64,000 bases of DNA from assembly GCA_033782935.1 (NCBI GenBank), contig JAWQEG010002503.1, positions 31,001 to 95,000 on the forward strand, given 5' to 3'. Positions 21,115 through 32,812 of the stretch are shown piece by piece. A model generated the notes under the pieces. That model was not told the origin of the DNA. It saw only the letters and a list, made by a program, of their open reading frames with translations, and did not search any database. The DNA is from Petrolisthes cinctipes. Taxonomy: Eukaryota; Arthropoda; Malacostraca; Decapoda; Porcellanidae. Within the stretch, counting starts at the first letter, position 1. The number at the start of each line of letters is the position of its first letter. Both the position numbers and the translations under genes were made by a program.

Positions 21115-21470
21115 AAGCACAACAGGGGTCAGGTGAGGTCAACCAGACTGTTATGACATATCAGGTGAAGTAAATAAAATTTATTAACTTTGAGTACATA
21201 AACCCAGGGAGAGGTCTGGCCAACAATGATAACCTTTAGAATTATAAGGAGAGGGTAACTAGAGTCAGGCCAGCTGTCTAAGGATATCAACAAGGGTCAA
21301 ATAGGGTCAGGCGAGGCTTGACAAAGTTAGACCGATTCACAAACTCATTTGGGTAGAAAAGGTCAATTGGGACACTGGGTACTAATAGGGTCAGCTGAGG
21401 TTAGACAGCTGTGATCAGGTAAGGTAAAATGGGGTCAGGTAAGGTAAAGTGAGGTCAGCTGAGGTCAGCA
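21115..21470 (+). promoter_or_regulatory. Array of AGGTCA-type half-sites (DR4-like)
   Basis: A degenerate repeat next to the exon at 21489 contains three perfectly spaced direct repeats with 4-nt spacers: 21126-21141 (GGGTCA/AGGTCA), 21294-21309 (GGGTCA twice) and 21452-21467 (AGGTCA twice). A near copy is at 21388-21403. DR4 spacing is a nuclear-receptor dimer site type. Function is inference; it may simply be a satellite-like repeat. Confidence 0.35.
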
Positions 21471-21488
21471 GTGGAGCCAGACACTCAC

Positions 21489-21587
21489 CGTGGCGGGGGA
21501 GACCCTAGTGGCATGGGCTAGGGTGGCTTGTGGGTCATTGTCGACAGCCGACGTACTCCCGCTTACCATATATGTCACGCCATCATC
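21489..21587 (-). CDS. Rfx: Rfx exon: segment just before DNA-binding domain
   Basis: Encodes DDGVTYMVSGSTSAVDNDPQ, then ATLAHATRVSPAT (33 codons, phase 0 both ends; acceptor CACCGCAG, donor GTGAGT). The H-TTRASPAT-like motif directly precedes the DNA-binding domain in RFX1-3. It can accept either the exon at 47719-47844 or the large optional exon at 26336, both of which end in phase 0. Confidence 0.93.
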
Positions 21588-22467
21588 CTGCGGTGGCGCA
21601 GCAACACAGTGCAGCACGCAGGCAGGCAGGCAGGCAGGCAAATACAGGCAGGTAAGCAGGTGTGCATGGGAAAAAGAAAGAGATCTCAGGTCGGTTAATT
21701 TCCTGGGATTTGGCAAGGTGGTGGTGGTGGTGGTGGTGGTGACATGTGGTCAAGTGGGGACATCACTCACTGTTTCTCAGTCATTTTTGCATTCTTACAT
21801 GGTAAATCTTTACAGAGAGCTCAGCCAACTAATTTGGATTTTTTTTACAGTCCTATAATGACATTATATTGTGTATGAATATTTTAGTAATAAGAGGTAG
21901 GTAATAATTTGTACAGAATTTGCAATGGACATAATTGCCCCAAATACTTGCCTATTGTGTAACTAAACTAAGACATAGGGCCATTCAGTGATATTTGCAT
22001 ATTGAAAAGGTATTGAAATGGACAATATATTGGGGCAGTTTAAGTTCTCTAGTCAGTGGGGAGCTCTCTTTAAGATTTTCCTCATACATATTCATGCATA
22101 CCTTTTCACTTGACCCGACTGTCTGTTTGTTTTACCAACAATTTCACAATCGAAGTGCCACTTTTTTAAAGATTTCCAAGCACTATTGTATCTGGAATAT
22201 GGATTATGGCATGCATTAAATAGTTACTTTGATATAATTATGTGCAAATACCCACAGTGCTTGGAGGTCTCTGGAAGGTGGCTTCTCAATTGTGCTTTCA
22301 CACATGCATGCACACACCTTCAACTGGCTATACATATATTGTGCTGTCAGTGTCAATTCAAATATGTGCTTCAGAATAAAAAAAAAGTAATGTTTCCTAT
22401 TACATTCACCTGTCTTCTCAATCTATCCTAATTAAGTATGATGGGAAATTCCTCAAGAATGGCACAA

Positions 22468-22530
22468 TCGCGGCACATAGTCCTTGACCAGGGTGTAAGG
22501 GGAAGTCTGTTCAAGGACTATGTACCGCGA
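22468..22530. repeat. Short hairpin in Rfx intron
   Basis: Two 20-bp arms (22468-22487 and 22511-22530) are reverse complements with one mismatch around a 23-nt loop. One arm reads TCGCGGCACATAGTCCTTGA. It could be a MITE relic or a structured intronic RNA element. Confidence 0.8.
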
Positions 22531-22625
22531 CTGTACATCTCTCATCAAAAAAAGGAATCTTGCACTAGGCAACATTTTTATTATTTGTTATTTCTAATTG
22601 CAGTCGGCAATAATTTTATTACTGT

Positions 22626-22642
22626 ATTATTATTATTATTAC

Positions 22643-22675
<33 letters not shown>
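22626..22675 (+). repeat. (TTA)n microsatellite
   Basis: About 16 copies of TTA/ATT. Confidence 0.95.
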
Positions 22676-22676
<1 letters not shown>

Positions 22677-23351
22677 CTGACTATATAAGAAAAGCACTAA
22701 CTCTCACAAATTTAGTTATTCCATAAGCCACCACCATTCCCCCAATAACAAGCATTATTTTTATTCCTTCTCTTCTACTCTGTCTAATACGTTCTCTCTC
22801 TCTTTCATCCATGTAAACCCTTGAGTGTAGATATGTAATAACGATACCTTCTAATCACACACAGACACACACTTGGCCAACATCAACCTCCACCACACAC
22901 CACCAGTGCATGTTGAGTATCACACCATTGCCTGCAAACTTAATACAGTACATAAAAACACACAAAATTAAATGTACCTTATGTCCCATCATCTTTTCAA
23001 AACCAAACTTTGCCACTCAAATTAAAATAAATGGAAAGGAAGTCATGTAAAATTAACAGAACTAGAAGGGCACTCATTCGTGTATGTACTTTCGCAAATG
23101 CCACATAATTATAATCTACAGACTGAACCAACCCCATTTTCATCCTCATAATAAATCATATACATTCCTGACCTAGAACAACCAATTTTTTTATTTTTTT
23201 TTCATAATGCCCGGTTATCTTGTGAAATGTAATCTAAATTCATCCTTAAGATGTCTTAATTGTTCACTAACAATAATAATAAACAAGCATGAGTGATTCC
23301 ATAGCTTCCCACAGAGAGAGAAAATACAGTACAGTACCCCAAGTCCCATGA

Positions 23352-23507
23352 TACAGTCACGGCCAATAGTCCTGTAACACCTTCGAATGAAACTGTTTCG
23401 ATAATGGTGCGAAACTATATCTGTTGTCTCTGTATTATTGGTTCTTAAGATTCACTCTATCGGCTCACTTTCATACACCCGTTGCTGGACTTTTGACCGT
23501 GGCTGTA
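23352..23507. mobile_element. Tc1-like MITE 1
   Basis: A 156-bp element with terminal inverted repeats TACAGTCACGGCCAATAGTC on the left and, on the complement of the right, TACAGCCACGGTCAAAAGTC, bounded by TA. No coding capacity. Confidence 0.8.
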
Positions 23508-25007
23508 TGACAAAATATAGAGCTGTGAAAACGACGGTGAGTAAGTAAGGATGTCGGTGATAACGACTGCGAGAGGGCAATGTGTTGTTGATCAGTAATG
23601 CAAGGTTAAGTGTAGATCAATGTAACGAAGTGTAGTGTGTGTGGTAGGCGAGTTAGTAAAGAGGCACCACAACACTCCCCCCTAATATGTCAGGTGTAAA
23701 TGCTCGAGTCAACACCGGAATGAATGACAAGTGATAGTTCGGACATGACGTACTGTAAATATCCTCTCTTGACTCGATCCCAAATATGTGTAGATAATTA
23801 TGTGTAGGCTACAGTCAGTTATAAGCCATAATATGTATCCATGTCTTGTTGAAGTTTTGAATCATTTGACAAAGCTTATTCTGTCTCATGCTTGTTGGAG
23901 CTAATTTCATTCTCCATCAGGCTATTAGAATCAGATCTGAATACTTATTATGGCTCGGACAACTGCAATTTACTTTCAGCTAAGTTGCAATAATTTTATG
24001 AGACTAGTAACACTGTAATGAAATATGAAACGCGCACGTACACTTAAGGTTATTTTATGTTTTCATATTCAACCAAAACTTTTATTAATTTAATATTTAA
24101 AGCAAGGTTTCCCTGTGGCGAGTGAATGTAGGGACAGTTGAAGGACTAAAAGGGAGTGGCTGGGGTCAAAGGGGCGCCCAAATCCTTATAGTAAGCCCTA
24201 CAACACTGCAGGCAATACCCCCCTCCCCCCAACACACATAGGGGGGAGGAGGTGGTGAGGAAGGAAGAGGCGCGTGAAACAGTTGCTAGCCTACGTTTCA
24301 TATTTCCTTTCGAGACACAAACAATAACAAGATGAGAGACCAACTTAAGGGAGAATATAATAAAACTGTGGTGTGTGATGAGTGTCCAACATGAGGGGAG
24401 TGTTTTGATAATAATACAGGGTTATGTTACCGAGAACCAACTGTACGCCAGGTAAACATCATGACAACCCCTGCAAGATATAATATGCCTGAGGAAGTGA
24501 GGATCTTTAGACAGCGCTTGTCGGACAATATGATAAAAACACGGGGTTAAAACACGAGACTGAAATAATGAAAATGTTGCTATAAGTAGGCCTATGTGTA
24601 AAAAAAAAAAGGTAGCGTTCTGTTAATAATGCAACGTCGAGTTATTGAAATGAGTTGCATTGAAAGTGTGACAAACTGAAGATCAAGGGGCTACGAGGGT
24701 ACAGAGACAATACTATGGCGTTGCTCTGAGTATCCAAGAAGGCGGTGCTTTGTTAATAATGCAGGGTTGTGTTATCGAGCCCGGGTTGCCCTGGCGGCGG
24801 TGGCGGACGTAAACATACATACCTACATGACTGACTGACTATAGTTGCCACGACACCGCAAACCTGGGATATGGTTGGTTGGTGTTGGTGGTTGTTATGG
24901 TAAATGGTGAGGAGGACTGGTGGGGCGGGGGTGGTAGTGACAAGTATTAAAGATAGAATTATCCTTCTTATACTCTTTGGTAGTGGTTGTTGTTGGTGTT
25001 ATTATTG

Positions 25008-25480
25008 GTGGTGGTTGGTATTGGTGGTCATGTAGTGTTAGGGTTAGTGGTTGTTGGTGGTGGTTGGTATTGGTGGTCATGTAGTGTTAGGGTTAGTGGT
25101 TGTTGGTGGTGGTTGGTATTAGTGGTCATGTAGTGTTAGGGTTAGTGGTTGTTGGTGGTGGTTGGTATTAGTGGTCATGTAGTGTTAGGGTTAGTGGTTG
25201 TTGGTGGTGGTTGGTATTAGTGGTCATGTAGTGTTAGGGTTAGTGGTTGTTGGTGGTGGTTGGTATTAGTGGTCATGTAGTGTTAGGGTTAGTGGTTGTT
25301 GGTGGTGGTTGGTATTAGTGGTCATGTAGTGTTAGGGTTAGTGGTTGTTGGTGGTGGTTGGTATTGGTGGTCATGTAGTGTTAGGGTTAGTGGTTGTTGG
25401 TGGTGGTTGGTATTAGTGGTCATGTAGTGTTAGGGTTAGTGGTTGTTGGTTGTGATTGGTAATGGTAGTCATGTAGTAAG
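25008..25480 (+). repeat. 49-bp minisatellite with TTAGGGTTAG core
   Basis: Nine to ten near-identical 49-bp units containing GGTCATGTAGTGTTAGGG then TTAGTGGTTGTTGGTGGTGG. Divergence is concentrated in the outer units. Confidence 0.95.
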
Positions 25481-26150
25481 TGTTATTAGGGGTACTGGTT
25501 GGTTGTTGGTTGGTGTCGGTGATAGGCTGCTGTGTTCGGTGGTAGTGTTGATAGTTACTGTTATAGTTGGTGGTGTTGATATAATCATAACCAATATAAT
25601 AAATAATCTCATGGCTATTTCTTTTTATTATTTGTCGCTTTAAATGAGACCCAACACTTAATTAATTACCAACTTGCCTACATAAAAACAGGTCACTATA
25701 ACAGAAGGGCAGTTAGAATGACAGGATGGCAGCCTAGTAATGGAACAAGGAGCCAAGGTAGACAGATAGAGAGAACCAGTCGGAAGTATTATTTATATAT
25801 ATGGACCCAGAGATACGAGTATATTCCCAGCATGTCTGATACAAATGAATGTAGGAATAATCACACAGAGGATTCGCAGCCATTTGTTTATCCTGGGCAA
25901 CAAAACAGATCCCTTACTCGTAGTACACGGTTTCTTAGCATAGTTGGAGGAATGAAAATGATGATGATAATGATGGCTATGATGGTGTACGATATTCCAC
26001 TATCTATAAAAACAATGCCAAGGCGGAAACGTGTGGTGAATTATGCAGAGGCAAGACGGCAACAGCCATACACTAAATACTTTTCCTGTTGCATACTTTA
26101 TTTTACGTGTACAGTACTAAGCATTCGTTGGGTTTTATTAATCACCATGG

Positions 26151-26158
26151 TATCTCTC

Positions 26159-26223
<65 letters not shown>

Positions 26224-26267
26224 CACACACACAAATACACACATCCCTCTTCTCACAAACACACACA

Positions 26268-26326
<59 letters not shown>
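26151..26326 (+). repeat. Two (CT)n microsatellites around a CA-rich gap
   Basis: (CT)n at about 26153-26220 and 26271-26326, separated by an ACACAC-rich segment. In the Rfx transcript these become (GA)n, starting about 10 nt inside the intron after the donor of the optional large exon. Confidence 0.95.
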
Positions 26327-26330
<4 letters not shown>

Positions 26331-26335
26331 CTTAC

Positions 26336-28135
26336 CAGCGCCACGCCATGCACGGATGAGCACTGGTTGAGGTACTGCATGTTAGCGTAATACACCATGG
26401 CTGACCAGTTGTCCTGATACCAGCCAGTCTGCGACGTAATGTATTCCAGAGAAGCCCTGTTACTGTTACTCTCTTCTGGTGGTGGTGGTGTTGTCCCTTC
26501 TTTGATCTTAGGGCATTGCAGGTCACGCGGCTGGGTCAGGAAGGTGGTGTTGGTGTTGTAGTAGTCTAGTATATCCCGTAGTGTTGTGGTTGTTGATGTG
26601 TCGGTGTTGGTGGTGGTCGCTGCGATTAGGGATGAGATGGGGTCAAGCTGGTGTTGTTGGTGTTGTTGGTGTTGGTGGTGGTGGTGTTGGTATCCCTTGT
26701 TGTTGCTGTTGTTGTTGTGGCCTCTCAACCAGTTCTTCGGAGTATTTGGGGACGAGTCTTGGGTGACCTGGGATGACTTGGGACTGACTGAGCGTGTTTC
26801 AGGGTTGCCTTGTCGAGACGATTTTTGAGAAGTTGGTGTCCTTACATGGGGTAACTTGAGACTAGAACAAATCGGAGTGAGTTCGGGTATATCCGGGTAG
26901 AATGAGGTAAGCTTCGGGAGGTCTTGGAGTTTTATCCGCGAACTCGCCGATTCCGCATTCTTCGATCTCAGTGCGTTCTTGTGTACAGAAGCTAATTTGT
27001 CGAAAGGATACTGAAACACTTCCTTGTCTTTTCCTTTCACATCTTCCTTCGTCTTCCCTTCCTTATTTTTAGTTTCGTCTTCGTCTCCGTCTTCTTTCCT
27101 GTTCACTAGATCAAGAAATGACCAGTTTCCTCGCTCACTCTGACAATTCTTTATTACTTCCGGCTCAGGTTTCGGGTGATGAAGGCCACTAAGGGCTGAA
27201 GGAAACTGTGATTGCGGGATAGTTGTAAAGGCCAAGGGCACAAATGAGGAAGGGCTGGTGCCGAGGACCAAGGGTTGCCGAACTTTAGACGCAAAAGTTT
27301 GTCTAGGGAAAAGCTGTAAATGGTCTAAGGTCTGTTCTGTCTGTTCGTTCTCTACAACTATGGGCTGTTGGATTTCAGAAGCCGAGGTGCCCTGAACTAA
27401 AGGCTCCAGGAAGGACAAGGACTGAGAGCTGTCTTGAGGAAAGGGCACCAGTGAATTACAACGTGAGGAGGGGTGAGTTGTGGCCTCTGGGTGCCCTGGT
27501 GTGTGGTGGTCGAGGGTGCATTTCCCGACTAGTGTTGACGAGTGAGTGGGATGGACGTGACGGAATACGGATGACGGACGGAGTGACGAAGAATCAGTGG
27601 AGAGTTGGAATGATGGAGTAGAAGGAAGGATGGCCGATGAAACAGAAGGAGCAGGAGGAGGATGGAGGAAGGAGGAAGGAATAGGTTGGTCGTCAAGTAA
27701 GTCCTTGAAAGACAGCGCGCCGCCGGACACAATACCACCCTGCCACAGTCCTGCACCTGTACCCTGACACCTACTCACACCCTGATGCCACCCGTAAACA
27801 CCACTACTGTTGCTGATTGGAGGTGGGCGGGAGTGGGTGGTTGTAGTAGTGGTGGAGTGGGTGGTAGTAGTGGTGGAGGTGGTGGTGGTGCCTGGGGGTG
27901 GGCGGGAGTGGGTGGTAGTAGTGGTGGAGGTGGTGGTGGTGGTGCCTGGGAGTGGGCGGGAGTGGGTGGTAGTGGTAGTAGTAGTGGTGGTGCCTGGGGG
28001 TGGGCGGGAGTGGGTGGTGGTGGTGCTTGGAGGTGGGCGGGAGTGGCTGTTGCTGGTGGTGTTGTTGTTGTTGTTGGTGGGCGTTGTCTCCACCCCGCCC
28101 ACCACTCTCTTGGTAGCCACTGCCTGTCTGCCTGC
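26336..28135 (-). CDS. Large optional exon in Rfx intron (Pro/Ser/Thr/His/Gln-rich)
   Basis: A stop-free minus-strand frame of 600 codons from after the TAG at 28136-28138 to a consensus donor (GCGCTG then GTAAGA). It contains a THSRPPPG-type Thr/Pro minisatellite (about 27790-28080), SFKDLLDDQPIPSSF, GNWSFLDLVNRKEDGDEDE, a lysine/glutamate-rich stretch, an HHHHQHQQHQQHQ run and, last, SLEYITSQTGWYQDNWSAMV and SSVHGVAL. No Met occurs for about 570 codons, so it must be an internal exon. The exact 5' edge is unknown; an in-phase acceptor candidate is TGGCATCAG at 27782. Its phase 0 end fits the Rfx exon at 21587. It could alternatively belong to a nested gene. I recognise no domain. Confidence 0.55.
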
Positions 28136-28204
28136 CTACTTGCCTACCTTGTCATCTGAGTCATTGATGTCCCTCTTGTATATCTCAGCATCTTGTTATT
28201 ACCA

Positions 28205-28340
28205 GTTTTCCCTTCCTTCTATCCTTGTTTTTCTCACTTTCTCCTTCCTTTCTTCCTTCCTTTTCTCCTTCTTGTCTTTCTCACTTTCTCTCTCCTTCCT
28301 TCTTAGTTATCTATCATTCTCCCTTTTCATTCTTCTTTTC
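28205..28340 (+). repeat. Pyrimidine-rich TTCC/TCTC tract
   Basis: Low-complexity pyrimidine sequence on the plus strand (CCTTCCTTTTCTCCTTCTTG type), hence purine-rich in the Rfx transcript direction. It gives no polypyrimidine tract for an acceptor at 28.13 kb. Confidence 0.8.
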
Positions 28341-30740
28341 ACTTCATATTTCCTTTATTCATTATTAAAATAATTTCTCGTCTTCCTTCATCCTTTGTAA
28401 TATCATGCATTCTCTTTATTTTTCACACTGTTTTTCTTTGCCTTCTTCCTTATTTCATGACTTGCATTTATTTTCTCAACGTAGGATCCCTAAACCTTGG
28501 ATTGCAGAAGTTGCAAAATATTCACACACTAGATTGTCAATGATGACGATGATGACTTCACTGTCGTAACTCTTGTTGTTGTTGTTGTTGTTGTTGTTGC
28601 TGTAGAAGTTGTTATTGATGTTGTCACTCAGTGATTATCAACGAAACTACTTTTTTTAATGGTTTCTATCTTCCATTAATTAGTAAAACCACTTCTAATC
28701 AAATAACTACACAATACACACTGTTTCCTTGTCTCTCAGTAGGATATTCAGTCACTAAACACTTTCACGATTCGCAAAGTAAATACATATACCGTATATA
28801 TATTTATAAATACATGGAACTCTCTATCGTTAGAAACTCGCTCTTTACTAAAACGTAGGATTAATTACATTTTCAAGAACTACTCACTAACATCAGCACC
28901 AACTCCTTTCCACATAACACGAAACATTACACACAGCCAGTCACCCACTCACAACAACAACACACACCAACTGCACGTAGTATGTGTGAGTGAGTGTGTG
29001 AGTGCTCTCGAGAAGTTGGGGCGCGTGTGTGGACGAGATGAGAGAGAGTTAGCGAATGACTGTGTGTGTGGGGATGAGAGGGTGAGTAAGGGTAAGAGGA
29101 GGGGAGGGGAGGGGAGGAGGGATAGGGAGCAAACTATAGGGGGTTGGCTGTGTAAGTGATAATTATGATGTGTTTGGAAGAGAGGGTTAAGAGGGGAGGA
29201 TGACGTATGACGAGAGAGAGAGAGAGATGAGTAAAGTGCGGATGGGACAACGAGAGAGAGGGGAGGTGGGGCGAGGTAAGAAATGGGAAGCGGAAGGCTG
29301 AGTGGATTAGGAAGTTTGGGAAGGGTAGCAACAGCAAGAAGAGAAGGAGGAGAAGGAGGAGGACGCATTGAAATAGTTGTTACTGCACCATATATCTCGC
29401 CCTATAAGTGCAAAATGAATAGTATGATCACCTGCGTGTGTGTGTGTGTTTGTGTGTGTGCAATAAGAAAGTAATTACTTGTATGGGTTCGAACTAAAGA
29501 TGGAACTAATAAGACCCTCTCGAGTTCCATTTCGAGCTACATCGGACTGGTCCTGGGGGGTTTCCTTTGGATTCTTTCCTCACTAGATTCTCAACCTCCA
29601 GACACGACGGTAAGACTATACCCGGTATTATCCTTAGATTGCTATTGTGACCGTGAAATACATTGATTGTGTTCCTCATAATAACGAGATTTGCGTGTCA
29701 TCTGTGTTTTGTTAAATGTTAAAATTGGGGCTGTACTAATTACTGTGGTTTTCAACCTACGAGGCGGGATCCTACCCTCGTCAAGGGCCGGACGAGAGAG
29801 GCATCCTGTAGATGTATCCGTGGAGGCAGTGGTGAGGCTATCCACTACTCCTTGGTATCAGATTGTGACCCATAGCCTCGAGGAGCAGCATACCCTGCCG
29901 GTGGTATGAGTGTTGGACATTGTGGGCGGCCCATAGCTGGTGATGGTGGACGTGAGCCGGTGTGGCCAGTAGAGTGCTTCGAACCAGTCACCGGGAATAG
30001 GGGCTGGTGTGAGGTGCCGTAAACCTGCCTCTTCTAAGTACGATACCAGCGACAGGAAGGTGCCTAGCGGGGATTTGCTGATTTATTACATGTTTAATGT
30101 TGTGGGGAACCTAAAATGTGTGTTGGATTTAAGTTATGGTAAATAAATGTATATGGTTTTTCTCCTCGATTTCCTCGGCCTGAGAATGGTCAGGCCTCAA
30201 TAAGATGCAAGATCCTGGGTATTCCTTTACACTGTACAAGAGCTGATCCTTAAACAGTGATGATTAATATTTTGTACAACCTTATTACAGGGTTGGAGGA
30301 AATAACAATGATGTTTTTTGTACATTAGACAGGGGGCGCGCACCTACTCCCCCCCCCTCCCAGACCATCACACACACACACGGGAAACCTCAAAACAAAT
30401 CACTTTTTTCATCACCCATCAAGTATAATGGCATTTATTCACCACGCCTTGTATAAAATTTACAATAAAAATATCCTTTCACCAATTACCTTTTCTACTG
30501 GCTGGATAAAAAATTGCATTATTATTATTACTGAGTGACTGATGAACTGACTGTCTCTTACTCGGACCTCGACAACGGATCTACAACATATGTCCAGAGT
30601 TTGAAAATAATAACAATAATAATAATAATAATAATCCACGCTTTTAGTAATAGTGGAGGACACATGATAAATTTGGGGAGTGAAAAAGTGGAGTGAGAGC
30701 AACAGGAGGGAGTGTGGGGATGGGTGGTGGAGTGACGCGT
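28341..30740. other. Intronic stretch without recognised genes
   Basis: Contains (GTT)n near 28575, (TG)n near 29437, a GA-rich patch at 29090-29370, a GC-richer unassigned patch at 29730-30070, and (AAT)n near 30612. No exon could be supported. Confidence 0.5.
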
Positions 30741-30745
30741 GTACC

Positions 30746-30759
30746 GTTACCATAGCAAC
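30746..30759 (+). promoter_or_regulatory. Perfect X-box (RFX site)
   Basis: GTTACC-AT-AGCAAC matches the palindromic RFX consensus GTTRCC-NN-RGYAAC at all positions. It lies in the Rfx gene's own large intron, upstream of the optional exon at 26.3-28.1 kb. Confidence 0.6.
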
Positions 30760-30816
30760 CAACACACCCACCCACCCACCCAACCAGGCAGGCAGGCAGA
30801 TTCTTCCTCCCTCCTG

Positions 30817-31380
30817 TATACCCCTGTCTCTACACCCCTTCACCTAACACACACACACACACACTCATTTTGTATCATCTACTCACTCACACCTCCTCCT
30901 TCCTGTACCCGTCTCTACACCCCTTCACCTCACACACACACACACACACCAGCACCTACACTCACTTTTTATCATTTACCCACTCACTCACACCTCTACA
31001 CCCCTTCCTCACACACACACACACACCAGTCATACTCATTTTGTATCATCTACCTACTCTCTCACTCACACACACCTCCTCTACACCCCTTCCTCTCTCT
31101 CTCTCACACACACACATCACTCATACTCATTTTGTATCATCCACTCACTCACACCTTCTCTACACCCCTTCACCTCACACACACACACACACACACACAC
31201 GCCACCATTCATACTCATTTTGTATCATCTACCTACTCTCTCACTCACACACACCTCCTCCCTCCTCTATACCCAGTCTCTACACCCCTTCACCTCACAC
31301 ACACATACACACACACCAGCACTTTCACTCACTTTGTATCGTCTACCTACCTACTCACTCGCTCACTTACTCCCACTTCC
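30817..31380 (+). repeat. Minisatellite with (CA)n blocks
   Basis: About six imperfect units of roughly 90-110 bp: CTCTACACCCCTTCACCTCA, a (CA)n block, then ACTCATTTTGTATCATCTAC and CACTCACACACCTCCTC. Open frames through it are repeat artefacts. Confidence 0.9.
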
Positions 31381-32330
31381 TCTTTCTTTCTTCTCTTTTA
31401 TTATCCACTTGCCTTAACTCTCTTCCTCCCTCTCCTTTACCTCTCTCTTTTTTTCCTTGCCATTTATTTACCTTATCCCCCTCATCCTCCTCTCCAACCC
31501 GTCTCCCTTTCTTAACGTTAATAGACCCAACCCTTTACTCCACTCCTGTCATTTCCCCTTCACTCACACACACACACACACTATCGTCTCTTTCCCTGTT
31601 CCTATCCATGCACTGTCCCTCTCCTCTCCCCTCACGTCCCTCCCTCCCTCTCTCACCTCTTCCTGAACCACACCCTGCCCTCTCTTCCCTCCCACTCTGT
31701 TTCCTTCTTCCCAACCTGCCACTCTCATTGCCTCTCCTCTTTTACCTCGTTCTCTCCTTTCCAACTCATCCCTCTTAGCTAATCCTTGCCGACTATCATC
31801 TCTCCGTCCTTTCTTCCCCCCTCCCCCCCTCTCTCCGTCCTTTCTTCCCCTCTCCCTCTCTCTTCTCTCCTTCCCAGTCAACCCCTAGTCCTCTCTCCCA
31901 TCCACACTCTTCCTAAATTACATCCCCTCCCCTGCATGCTCTCTCACCCACCTGCTCATCTCTCCTACTCCATGCAACACCCATCCGACCACACCCAACC
32001 CACCTCCGTTCCTACTTAGTTTCCCTCGTATTACTTCAGTAGTCTTTGTGTTCCTACTATTTACTATACCACTCTTCCTCTCTCCTCTGTCCCACCTACG
32101 TTTCCTCTATCCCCTCCTCCCCAGCCTCTCTTTCTCCCTCTTGCTCTATTCCTTCTCCTCCTCCTCCTACTCTTCCTCTCTCCCACCTATGTTTCCTCTT
32201 TCCCCTCCTCCCCATCCTCTCTTTCTCCCTCTTACTCCATTCCCTCTCCTTCTCCTCCTCCTACTACTCCTTCTCCTACCTCCTTCCAATCCTCCTCCTC
32301 CTTTCCACAGACTATACGCGACGCAACCAT
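31381..32330 (+). repeat. Long polypyrimidine tract
   Basis: Nearly 1 kb of mostly C and T on the plus strand. It includes internally duplicated CTCTCTTTCTCCCTCTT... and CTCTCCGTCCTTTCTTCCCC blocks and a (CA)n block at 31565. Confidence 0.85.
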
Positions 32331-32452
32331 TCCACGCAGCATTTAAGAACCACACAACTGTTTTCTGTGTCATTCTGTGTTCATTATTATTCTATACACA
32401 CAGCCACGGACATGAAAGCAGCACCCCCCCCCCTCTTCCCCTCCCCCTTCCC

Positions 32453-32466
32453 GTTTCCATGACGAC
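32453..32466 (+). promoter_or_regulatory. Weak X-box candidate
   Basis: GTTTCC-AT-GACGAC has three mismatches to GTTRCC-NN-RGYAAC. It is listed because it lies in the X-box cluster. Confidence 0.25.
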
Positions 32467-32562
32467 AATGAGCCAAATGTATACCAGAGGGAAAAGGTCA
32501 TCTGGCCAACCGTCTTTGCAACTTTGGTGAGAATGACTCTTGCTGGTGTTTTGAGAGATAAT

Positions 32563-32567
<5 letters not shown>

Positions 32568-32593
<26 letters not shown>
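32568..32593 (+). repeat. (CA)n microsatellite
   Basis: Thirteen CA units. Confidence 0.95.
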
Positions 32594-32594
<1 letters not shown>

Positions 32595-32812
32595 CAACAA
32601 ACAACTGATCTCACTTCCCTGCATGCCTTTCCTGCTTAGACCTTCGCTAGGAAATACTTATGAACACAACAACATCAACAATTATAACTACAGTACCATA
32701 ACATTAAAACAGATGATACAAACGACTGCTGTATTTGGAATTGGTATTGATGTCACGAGCTTCCCACCATTCCAATTTTTATTCTATTATTGGGACATGG
32801 AAGAACCCAAGT

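Noticed and set aside
24846..24859. GTTGCCACGACACC as an X-box outside the main cluster
   Set aside because: Two or more mismatches at core positions; expected by chance at this level.
28136..28200. Possible short exon EIYKRDINDSDDK followed by a GTAGGC donor just upstream of the large exon
   Set aside because: No acceptor with a pyrimidine tract (the transcript strand is purine-rich), no Met, and an in-frame stop shortly upstream.
27785..28373. Long plus-strand open frames rich in Gly/Val/Trp opposite the large minus-strand exon
   Set aside because: They are the antisense of the Thr/Pro minisatellite; no start context, splice signals or recognisable domain.
29470..29500. tRNA B-box-like GGGTTCGAACTAAAG
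   Set aside because: No matching A-box, acceptor stem or cloverleaf could be drawn around it.
30739..32530. Plus-strand open frames of 160-300 codons (HTHT, PSLSL-type proteins)
   Set aside because: Pure products of (CA)n and CT-rich tracts; composition follows the repeat, not protein-like.
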